Shown piece after piece: positions 11,471-21,600 of a stretch of 64,000 bases of DNA. Both the position numbers and the translations under genes were made by a program. Numbering within the stretch: the first letter of the stretch is position 1; each line of letters starts with the position of its first letter. The notes beneath the pieces were generated by a model. It had not been told where the DNA came from, did no database searches, and was given only the letters and a program-made list of their open reading frames with translations. Source of the DNA: Sipunculus nudus (lineage: Eukaryota; Annelida; Sipuncula; Golfingiida; Sipunculidae); the NCBI GenBank assembly GCA_026874595.1, contig CM049310.1, forward strand, positions 29,575,558-29,639,557, read 5' to 3'.

Positions 11471-12249
11471 TAAATCTGAATGAACTTGTTTAAGTGTTAA
11501 AATGCTATATGTATGTATACTTTTTATTTCCCACTGGTATAAATTTGTATATGGCATAACAAAAGAAAATTAGCACAGAATAATGAATAAACATGTTTAA
11601 ATCAAAATTGAATATATTCTTTTTATCAAGTTACACGTTGTTACACTAACTGGATTCGTTTTATGTAGAATTATCTATTACAAGTCCAAGTATATATATA
11701 TCACAAATGTGAATTGTAAAATAAAAGCATTTGGATCTCTGCTATAGTTATATTTGTATATGTAAAGCACTATATACAACAATAAATAATAATCCGTTAA
11801 TATGTGTACATTCGAATCCGGATTCAGGTTCGAGAAATGACATGGGATTTCTTGGACTTGAGTAATCGTTCAACCCTGCCTTTACAAGTATACTGGTAAG
11901 TCAGTGATGCCTTTTTCTGGCATAAAAAACTGGCATGGCTCTCCAGTAAGCCATTGTGTATTATAAAGTCGTTTGTGCATGTTCGGTTACAAGCCTCTGA
12001 CGTATAAATTGTTGAATTAAATTATCGTGCTGTCACATATCAAATGATAACGAAATCGACGATGTGAAGCTATATCTATATCAGTACACAAGGCATCACG
12101 TGATATCACTAAATTACCCCATCACGTTGGTTGAATGTTGCTTGTTAAAATATGGTTTTCAGCTGTACATTAATTATAAAAATGTACTAAAACCTGTGTT
12201 TTACTTGAGTCAGCGTATATATGATAAATGACTATGCTAATGTGTGGCT
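11471..12249. other. AT-rich intergenic DNA, no gene seen
   Basis: No open frame above 60 codons and no repeat. TTCGAATCCGGATTCAGGTT near 11,813 is a small imperfect palindrome. It lacks the context of a tRNA. Confidence 0.55.
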
Positions 12250-13110
12250 GTTGGTAAATATTGGGCTTTTAGATCAAAGAACCCTGTGAAGACAAAGCCC
12301 TTCCATGCTGGCATTTATACGCTTTTTGTTTTCAGTCAGACAGTTTCATGCAGACGGGACTGGAAAACCCTGTCACGTGTCACGGCAGGGAATGCCGGGT
12401 AGAACAAAGTGGACCTGAGGACACAGGGCATAAGTTTAACCTTTGAATGGCCGGAACATTAAATAAATGTCTCCACTTGACATTCAAAGCCTCTACTTTG
12501 GTGCATTCTCTTTCTGAGCAATTCATAACCAGACGTATCAATTTTAATATATCACATTTAGCAAGCTCCGAAAATGGAATTTAACGACACCAATTAGGGC
12601 TCCTCAGGGAAGTAACTGCCACGGCCAAAGCGACAGCACGCTGAGGCCGTGCGCCTCCAATATCTGATAAATAGACAGATTCTGCTGCAATCATCTGACA
12701 TTTCGGGGTTTCCGAGCACCAGCGAATACCAATTATTCAGCTGAAGTGGGATTGATTAATTATTTAGTTGAAACAAAGGGCAAGGCTACTACACTATTGG
12801 TTGTCAGAGTGTGTGAGTTCGTTAAAAGGTCGTTCAAATTAGGCCTCTCTGCTGGCCCGGACCGGCGCGTTATTTTCGCATTTAACGTGTTAATGTTTGA
12901 TGAAGGCAACGAAGAAAGACCGACCGGTGCTCGTTTATCTAGCAGACTGAATGAGGGCGATCCGTCAAGTCCTACCAGCTCCTAGTGAACTGGTTCTCCG
13001 CCCCTTCATTAAACCCGTCAACAGAGTCAAGCTCAGGCATACCACAAAGGAATCCCAAAACATGCACGGAATGGCCAAGAAGTTAAAAGGATGGGTTGCT
13101 GCTTATACGC
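12250..13110. promoter_or_regulatory. GC-richer non-coding island D (candidate regulatory element)
   Basis: Repeat-free and GC-richer than its flanks. TGATTAAT at 12,753-12,760 matches the bipartite PBC-Hox consensus TGATNNAT and is followed at once by TATTTAGTTGAAACAAAGGG, which holds an ACAAAG Sox-type core. CCAATTAGGG occurs near 12,590. A 79-codon frame at 12,746-12,985 overlaps these sites but has no recognisable domain. Function as an enhancer is inference. Confidence 0.35.
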
Positions 13111-13203
13111 TATAGAAAAAGGTTTCTTTGATTTTTTTCAGCAGCCCTTCATATATTAAACTAATGGTTTCAGCCGAGACAAACTAAAAGTATGATATTT
13201 ATA

Positions 13204-13265
13204 AATAATAATAATAACAATAATAATAATAATAATAATAATAATAAGAAGAAGAAGAAGAAGAA
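13204..13265. repeat. (TAA)n/(GAA)n microsatellite
   Basis: ATA/TAA units pass into GAA units. The poly-Leu/Ile minus-strand frame here is a translation of the repeat. Confidence 0.93.
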
Positions 13266-14045
13266 AAAGAAAAGGACCGCACTCATATAGTGTATACCGC
13301 CGGAGCCGAATTTGTACAAATTTTTCTACATCCGGATTCGGATTATCTCCAACCCTGAATAAAATCTTGGTAATCACATCGCTCATTAAAAATTAATGTG
13401 AATTCATAAGTGACCTTTTAGACTGTCAGACATCTCTGTAAATAGGACATCCATCAAACCTGATTGGCCTAGTAAAAAACCCGGCATAATAGAAAATCAG
13501 ACTTGGTAATTAAAAAAAAAGTATTACACAAGGAATTTGACAAGAGATATTCATGTTTCAAGAGATATTTTAACACAACTGGCCGTTCACATGGCATCTT
13601 GAAGTTCCATTACAGTCTATACACAGCAAATATCGCAATAAAAAAATGTTTTGATGCTACACTTTTCTGCATCTCAAAATGTATTATTAACGTTCAGGGT
13701 CATTGGTAATATATACAACAATAGATATATGTATGCATGGCATTTATAAATTATTTAAAGATTTGATGATTTCATATGAAAATTACAAAAAGGAAACAAA
13801 TTGGAGAAAAAATGGTTACTTTTTCTACTCCTTAGGTCTTTCAAACTAAAGGTGAAAGGCCAGAAATAGCAGAATTTAACCTTGGTGTTCGTACATATCA
13901 AAAGCTTTAGTTACTTGTTAGATGATTTGTTTTCTACATAACAATATACATAAAATATATATATTTACAAAAGAAATATGTAAATATACACTTAGTGTAA
14001 TTAATTACAGTGGTGTTCAAACTTCGCACAGTTTTTCTACATGTC

Positions 14046-14046
<1 letters not shown>
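13266..14046. other. AT-rich intergenic DNA, no gene seen
   Basis: Only short chance frames. The largest, 68 codons at 13,503-13,709, shows no family features. Confidence 0.55.

Positions 14047-14094
<48 letters not shown>
14047..14094. repeat. (TA)n microsatellite
   Basis: Pure TA run of about 24 units. Confidence 0.95.
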
Positions 14095-14096
<2 letters not shown>

Positions 14097-14487
14097 TTTT
14101 CGTATTTTTGTCTGGTACATTAATATGCGAAATAACTTTCTATTTATAAATGACTTTCTATCACATGGTCTTCCATGGTTCCTTCAGTTACCCGTTGTTC
14201 CACAAACTAACGAAATGGATGCTTTTTTCAAAATTAAATTTATTTTTAGTTTCGAGCCAGATTATTTTACTACTACAGAAAATGACACTGTTTCACAGTC
14301 AGCTCAATTCTGTATTTCACCAACGAACCCCCGCCTGCAGGCCGCAAGCAGCAACTCTTATAAAAGCATTATGTGGGCACAATAAGACGACTGCAGGAAA
14401 CTCAGATTTTTTTAAACATGATTGAATATTGTAACTGTCAGCAATCTAGCCCTGCAAATATACATCCAAGCTGGATTAACAAATTAA
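14095..14487. other. Unique sequence flanking the 72-bp satellite
   Basis: Overlapping frames of 114 and 91 codons cross this stretch without recognisable domains. TATAAAAG near 14,358 resembles a TATA box, but nothing transcribed can be identified downstream other than the satellite. Confidence 0.45.
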
Positions 14488-16187
14488 CCAGAATCGCACT
14501 CTCCTTCTGGCATATACAGCTCCGTGTCGGGGTCTGTCACAGGCACGCCAGACTCTGTACAAGAACCGCACTCTCTCCCTGGTATATATACAGCTCCGTG
14601 TCGTGGTCTGTCACAGGCACGCCAGACTCTGTACAAGAACCGCACTCTCTCCCTGGTATATACAGCTTCGTGTCGTGGTCTGTGACAGGCACGCCAGACT
14701 CTGTACAAGAACCGCACTCTCTCCCTGGTATATACAGCTCCGTGTCGTGGTCTGTCACAGGCACGCCAGACTCTGTACAAGAACCGCACTCTCTCCCTGG
14801 TATATACAGCTTCGTGTCGTGGTCTGTGACAGGCACGCCAGACTCTGTACAAGAACCGCACTCTCTCCCTGGTATATATACAGCTCCGTGTCGTGGTCTG
14901 TCACAGGCACGCCAGACTCTGTACAAGAACCGCACTCTCTCCCTGGTATATACAGCTTCGTGTCGTGGTCTGTGACAGGCACGCCAGACTCTGTACAAGA
15001 ACCGCACTCTCTCCCTGGTATATATACAGCTCCGTGTCGTGGTCTGTCACAGGCACGCCAGACTCTGTACAAGAACCGCACTCTCTCCCTGGTATATACA
15101 GCTTCGTGTCGTGGTCTGTGACAGGCACGCCAGACTCTGTACAAGAACCGCACTCTCTCCCTGGTATATACAGCTTCGTGTCGTGGTCTGTGACAGGCAC
15201 GCCAGACTCTGTACAAGAACCGCACTCTCTCCCTGGTATATATACAGCTCCGTGTCGTGGTCTGTCACAGGCACGCCAGACTCTGTACAAGAACCGCACT
15301 CTCTCCCTGGTATATACAGCTTCGTGTCGTGGTCTGTGACAGGCACGCCAGACTCTGTACAAGAACCGCACTCTCTCCCTGGTATATACAGCTCCGTGTC
15401 GTGGTCTGTCACAGGCACGCCAGACTCTGTACAAGAACCGCACTCTCTCCCTGGTATATACAGCTTCGTGTCGTGGTCTGTGACAGGCACGCCAGACTCT
15501 GTACAAGAACCGCACTCTCTCCCTGGTATATATACAGCTCCGTGTCGTGGTCTGTCACAGGCACGCCAGACTCTGTACAAGAACCGCACTCTCTCCCTGG
15601 TATATACAGCTTCGTGTCGTGGTCTGTGACAGGCACGCCAGACTCTGTACAAGAACCGCACTCTCTCCCTGGTATATACAGCTCCGTGTCGTGGTCTGTC
15701 ACAGGCACGCCAGACTCTGTACAAGAACCGCACTCTCTCCCTGGTATATACAGCTTCGTGTCGTGGTCTGTGACAGGCACGCCAGACTCTGTACAAGAAC
15801 CGCACTCTCTCCCTGGTATATATACAGCTCCGTGTCGTGGTCTGTCACAGGCACGCCAGACTCTGTACAAGAACCGCACTCTCTCCCTGGTATATACAGC
15901 TTCGTGTCGTGGTCTGTGACAGGCACGCCAGACTCTGTACAAGAACCGCACTCTCTCCCTGGTATATACAGCTCCGTGTCGTGGTCTGTCACAGGCACGC
16001 CAGACTCTGTACAAGAACCGCACTCTCTCCCTGGCATATACAGATCCGTGTCGTGGTCTGTCACAGGCACGCCAGACTCTGTACAAGAACCGCACTCTCT
16101 CCCTGGTATATACAGCTCCGTGTCGCGGTCTGTCACAGGCACGCCAGACTCTGTACAAGAACCGCACTCTCTCCCTGGTATATACAG
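14488..16187 (+). repeat. 72-bp satellite, block 1 (about 24 monomers)
   Basis: The monomer runs from GCCAGACTCTGTACAAGAAC through CTCTCTCCCTGGTATATACA and CCGTGTCGTGGTCTG to ACAGGCAC, 72 bp in all. Monomers alternate between two versions, GCTCCGTG with CTGTCACAGG and GCTTCGTG with CTGTGACAGG. A 74-bp form with an extra TA (GGTATATATACAG) starts at 14,581, 14,871, 15,017, 15,235, 15,525 and 15,815. Three of the five intervals are exactly 290 bp, so the higher-order unit is mainly a tetramer (72+72+72+74). Overlapping open frames on both strands arise because 72 is divisible by three. The block is cut off after TATACAG by an inserted element. Confidence 0.97.
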
Positions 16188-18233
16188 GGGTGAACCCACC
16201 AAAGCCGACACGCGTCCCGACACGTCTCTCGACACGCTTTACGACACAGATGACGTCCAGTGTGTCGCGACGTCCGCCTGTGTCGTGGCAGTGGACAGGC
16301 TCACACGACACATCGTGGAGAAGCACACGACACAAGAAGCGTGTCGGCTTTGCATCGCGGGCCTTGCGACACGATCGAACATGTTCGATTTGTCGTGCGA
16401 TGAAAACGCGTGTCGGGTTGCGTCGATTTCTTCTCGACACAACTCGACACGGATCGTGCAGTGGAACTGGACGTGCGACGCACTTTTCACGGCACATACC
16501 GACACGCAGCACTACGTGGAGTGAGCTAGTGGATCAATGTCAAGGTCACTTCCAGCCAATCAGGAGACAATTTTCTGTTGTCTTGCATCGGTCCTGCCTA
16601 GGACTGGGCATCGGTCTGCCTATTAAGGTACAATACGTATTGCGATACACTCAATTCGATATCCGATATGTATTGACGATACGCTCCATTTTTCTTTTTA
16701 TATCATTTCTGCATAAAAGTTCTGAATATATAATGTTTCTTTTTTTTTAATAAACAGCATATTCACTATATTCTGCATTTATACTTGATATTAAATAAAT
16801 AAAAAACACTATATCAGTTAATAAAAAACTGATAAAAAAGCTTTATTTTATGTATCAGGTCCTTTAAAGCAGGTCCTTTAAAACAAAACACAAACCTGAG
16901 CAAAACCACAGGGGCTGCTCTTCCTCTTTAGGGTAGATATAATCTCATACCACGGAATGAGTCAAGTTTGTCGTTTGGCAGAAGGCTTGAAATACGTAAT
17001 ATGTGGAGTACAAACTTTTCCAGACCCCGTTACCTTAACCTCATTTACTGGATAGACTACTGAAAATTAAAACAACGATCTTGTTTAAGCCCTTTGCACT
17101 CCCCCTTTCCCACCATTACTTTATATTCGGTCTGGAAAATCATACGCTTTTTCCATGTCATGATAGTACGCAGTTGTTGAACATTTACCCCTCCCTCAAG
17201 GCATTGATCATTCAAAGAATATTAGTCAAACGGAGCATTGGCCGGTATATCAGCACCTGGGGAAATTGTTGCGCTAACACTTGATTCAAGTAAAGGTATA
17301 ATGGTAAAATTATAAACCCATATACATGCTTCACTGTGATCACAAAATTAAAAAATAAATAAATATTTAATTGAATGGTAGCAACATGTAATATAAAGTA
17401 TCGATGTCATCGACGTCAGGAACGCCAGTAATCATGGGCCTCGTGGTTGGTTGGGGGGGGGGGGGGGGGCGGCAGCATGCCCCCCCCCTCCCTTTTTTAG
17501 GGGAATGGACAAAGTATAACGGGGACAAAGTTTCATGTGTCCCCTTCTCTTTTTAGGGGAATAAAACGCGTACTTTTGTACTTAACGATTTCGAGATCAT
17601 ATTTTCAGTTTCTTGTTTCTTAATATTTATATCTCTTTCAATTGCGCATCTCATAACAAGAAATTTAGGATATCGTGAATGTTCAAACAAATAATGAAAA
17701 CAAAGCAAAAGTAACTTTTATTCTCAAATTATACATACCGTATTATGTGCTGGAAAATTATATTGACAAAGTTTTTATATTCTGGCCGGTGGCTATACTG
17801 TCTTCATTATCATGAACGGAGCTTTTCCCGGACTCGGTGGATTGCCCCCCCCCCCATATTTCCTGAAAAACAGGGCTCATGTGAGTATCGCTCAAACGCG
17901 CCTGATTGTCATCGGAGCCTTTGTCTTGTTTAAGTCTTAAAATTCAAAATATAAAATATAAAGTGGCTATAGCTTTATGCTAAACACTTGCGACAGATAA
18001 TCTAAAAAGGTCAACTTCCGGCCAACACGCGATAATCTCCGTGTCATGAACCCCCATGTGTGTCGCGGGTGTGTCGGTCAATTGGTTTGTTATTTTGGCT
18101 GCACGACACACTTCACTACATGCTAGGCCACGCAAACCGACACAACCAAGTGTCGGTGTATGTCGCCTGATTTCTGTGTAGGCCTGCGTCGCGCTGTGTC
18201 GAGATGCGTGTCAGCCTTGGTGGGTTCACTTCT
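16188..18233. mobile_element. TIR element inserted in the 72-bp satellite (non-autonomous, unclassified)
   Basis: Left terminus 16,190-16,223 and the reverse complement of 18,196-18,229 agree at 30 of 34 positions. Both begin GTGAACCCACCAA and end CGACAC. The satellite stops at TATACAG (16,187) and resumes at TACAGCTCC (18,234), so TACAG is present on both sides as a probable 5-bp target duplication and the satellite phase is otherwise unbroken. Subterminal regions are packed with CGACAC/GTGTCG: 14 copies within about 330 bp on the left and 6 within about 200 bp on the right. Repeated motifs of this kind are known in several DNA transposon families as transposase-binding sites. No transposase is visible in the 2.0 kb; the frames at 16,190-16,750 overlap in several phases. 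Possible nested debris: GGACTGGGCATCGGTCTGCC near 16,600, which resembles hAT-type ends, and G17/C9 tracts near 17,460. Confidence 0.75.
17453..17488. repeat. G17 tract followed by C9 tract (potential hairpin or G-quadruplex)
   Basis: Seventeen consecutive G at 17,453-17,469 are followed after ten bases (CGGCAGCATG) by nine C at 17,480-17,488. A further C11 tract lies at 17,845-17,855. It sits within the inserted element. Homopolymers of this length are also prone to sequencing error. Confidence 0.85.
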
Positions 18234-18331
18234 TACAGCTCCGTGTCGTGGTCTGTCACAGGCACGCCACACCCTGTACAAGAACCGCACTCTCTCTCTC
18301 TGGTATATACAGCTCCGTGTCGTGGTCTGTC

Positions 18332-18656
18332 ACAGGCACGCCAGACTCTGTACAAGAACTGCACTCTCCCTGGGATATACAGATCCGTGTCGTGGTCTGT
18401 CACAGGCACGTCGAATTCTGTACCAGAACCGCACTCTCCCCTGGCATTTACGGCTCTGTGTCGTGGTCTGTCACAGGCACGCCAGACTCTGTACAAGAAC
18501 CGCACTCTCTCCCTGGCATATACAGCTCCGGGTCGTGGTCTGTCACAGGCACGCCACACCCTGTACAAGAACCGCACTCTCTCCCTGGTGTATACAGATC
18601 CGTGTCGTGGTCTGTCATAGGCACGCCAGACTCTGTACAAGAACCGCACTCTCTCC
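18332..18656 (+). repeat. Duplicated satellite segment, copy 1
   Basis: A run of about 4.5 diverged monomers, including the unit with GTCGAATTCTG (18,410) and CATTTACGGCTCTG, then CAGCTCCGGGTCG and GGTGTATACAGATCC. The same ordered series of private variants is found at 25,168-25,493, with only a two-base CT difference that I could see. Confidence 0.88.
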
Positions 18657-21600
18657 CTGGCATATATAGATCCGTGTCGTGGTCTGTCACAGGCACGTCG
18701 AATTCTGTACCAGAACCGCACTCTCCCCTGGCATTTACAGCTCCGTGTCCTGGTCTGTCACAGGCACGCCACACCCTGTACAAGAACCGCACTCTCCTCT
18801 ATTGATATACAGCTCAGTGTCGTGGTCTGTCACAGGCACGCCACACCCTGTAGAAGAACCGCGCTCTCCTCTATTGATATACAGCTCCGTGTCGTGGTCT
18901 GTCATAGGCACGCCACACCCTATACAAGAACCGCACTCTCCTCCATTGATATACAGCTCCGTGTCGTGGTCTGTCACAGGCACGCCACACCCTGTACAAG
19001 AACCGCACTCTCCTCCATTCATATACAGCTCCGTGTCGTGGTCTGTCACAGGCACACCACACCCTGTACCAGAACCGCACTCTCCCCTGGCATTTACAGC
19101 TCCGTGTGGTGGTCTGTCACGTGCAGGCACGCCAGATTCTGTACAAGAACCGCACTCTCCCTTGGCATATACAGCTCCGTGTCGTGGTCTATCACAGGCA
19201 GGCCACATTCTGTACCAGACACGCACCCTCCTCTGGCATATACAGCTCCATGTCGTTGTCTGTCACAGGAACGCAGCACCCTGTACAAGAACCGCACTCT
19301 TCTCTATTGATATACAGCTCCGTGTCGTGGTCTGTCACAGGCACGCCACACCCTGTACAAGAACCGCACTCTCCTCCATTGATATACAGCTCCGTGTCGT
19401 GGTCTGTCACAGGCACGCCACACCCTATACATGAACAGCACTCTCCTCCATTGATATACAGCTCTGTGTCGTGGTCTGTCACAGGCACGCCAGATTCAGT
19501 ACAAGAACCGCACTTTCCTCCATTGATATACAGCTCCGTGTCGTGGTCTGTCACAGGCACGCCAAACCCTGTACAAGAACCGCACTCTCCTCCATTGATA
19601 TACAGCTCCGTGTCATGGTCTGTCACAGGCACGCCACACCCTGTACAAGAACCGCACTCTTCTCTATTGATATACAGCTCCGTGTCGTGGTCTGTCACAG
19701 GCACGCCACACCCTGTACAAGAACCGAACTCTCCTCTATTGATATACAGCTCCGTGTCGTGGTCTGTCATAGGCACGCTACACCCTGTACAAGAACCGCA
19801 CTCTCCTCCATTGATATAAAGCTCCGTGTCGTGGTCTGTCATAGGCACGCCACACCCTGTACAAGAACCGCACTCTCCTCCATTGATATACAGCTCCGTG
19901 TCGTGGTCTATCACAGGCACGCCACACCCTGTACAAGAACCGCACTCTCCTCCATTGATATACAGCTCCGTGTTGTGGTCTGTCACAGGCACGCCACACC
20001 CTGTACAAGAACCGCACTCTCCTCCATTGATATACAGCTCCGTGCCGTGGTCTGTCACAGGCACGCCACACCCTGTACAAGAACCGCACTCTCCTCTATT
20101 GATATACAGCTCAGTGTCGTGGTCTGTCATAGGCACGCCACACCCTGTACAAGAACCGCACTCTCCTCCATTTATATACAGCTCCGTGTCGTTGTCTGTC
20201 ACAGGCACGCCACACCCTGTACAAGAACCGCACTCTCCTCTCTTGATATACAGCTCCGTGTCGTGGTCCGTCACAGGCACGCCACACCCTGTACAAGAAC
20301 CGCACTCTCCTCAATTGATATACAGCTCCGTGTCGTGGTCCGTCACAGGCACGCCACACCCTGTACAAGAACCGCCCTCTCCTCCATTGATATACAGCTC
20401 AGTGTCATGGCCTGTCACAGGCACGCCACACCCTGTACAAGAACCGCACTCTCCTCCATTGATATACAGCTCCGTGTCGTGGTCTGTCACAGGCACGCCA
20501 CACCCTGTACAAGAACCTAACTCTCCTCTATTGATATACAGCCCCGTGTCGTGGTCTGTCACAGGCACGCCACACCCTGTACAAGAACCGCACTCTCCTC
20601 CATTGATATACAGCTCCGTGTCGTGGTCTGTCACAGGCACGCCACACCCTGTACAAGAACCGCACTCTCCTCTATTGATATACAGCTCTGTGTCGTGGTC
20701 TGTCACAGGCACGCCACACCCTGTAAAAGAACCGCACTCTCCTCCATTGACATACAGCTCCGTGTCGTGGTCTGTCACAGGCACGCCACACCCTGTACAA
20801 GAACCGCACTCTCCTCCTGACATATACAGCTCCGTGTCGTGGTCTGTCACAGGCACGCCACACCCTGTACAAGAACAGCACTCTCCTCTCTTGATATGCA
20901 GCTCCGTGTCGTGGTCTGTCATAGGCACGCCACACCTTGTACAAGAAACGCACTCTTCCCCATTGATATACAGCTCCGTGTCGTGGTCTATCACAGGCAC
21001 GCCACACCCTGTACAAGAACCGCACTCTCCTCCATTGATATACTGCTCCGTGTCATGGTCTGTCACAGGCACGCCACACCCTGTACAAGAACCGCACTCT
21101 TCTCTATTGATATACAGCTACGTGTCGTGGTCTGTCACAGGTACGCCACACCCTGTACAAGAACAGCACTCTCCTCTATTGATATACAGCTCCGTGTCGT
21201 GGTCTGTCATAGGCACGTCACACCCTGTACAAGAACCGCCCTCTCCTCCATTGATATACAGCTCCGTGTCATGGTCTGTCAAAGGCACGCCACACCCTTG
21301 CAAGAACCGCACTCTCCTCTATTGATATACAGCTCCGTGTCGTGGTCTGTCACAGGCACGCTACACCCTGTACAAGAACCGCACTCTCCTCCATTGATAT
21401 AAAGCTCCGTGTCGTGGTCTGTCATAGGCACGCCACACCCTGTACAAGAACCGCACTCTCCTCCATTGATATACAGCTCCGTGTCGTGGTCTGTCACAGG
21501 CACGCCACACCATGTACAAGAACCGCACTCTCCTCCATTGATATACAGCTCCGTGTTGTGGTCTGTCACAGGCACGCCACACCCTGTACAAGAACCGCAT

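Noticed and set aside
11810-11850. tRNA or tRNA-derived SINE (TTCGAATCC-like box)
   Set aside because: No A box, no acceptor or anticodon stem, and the bases after the box do not fit.
16190-16750. Transposase fragment in the inserted element
   Set aside because: Several overlapping frames on both strands are open only because the CGACAC-rich DNA is GC-rich. No catalytic motif or domain is visible.
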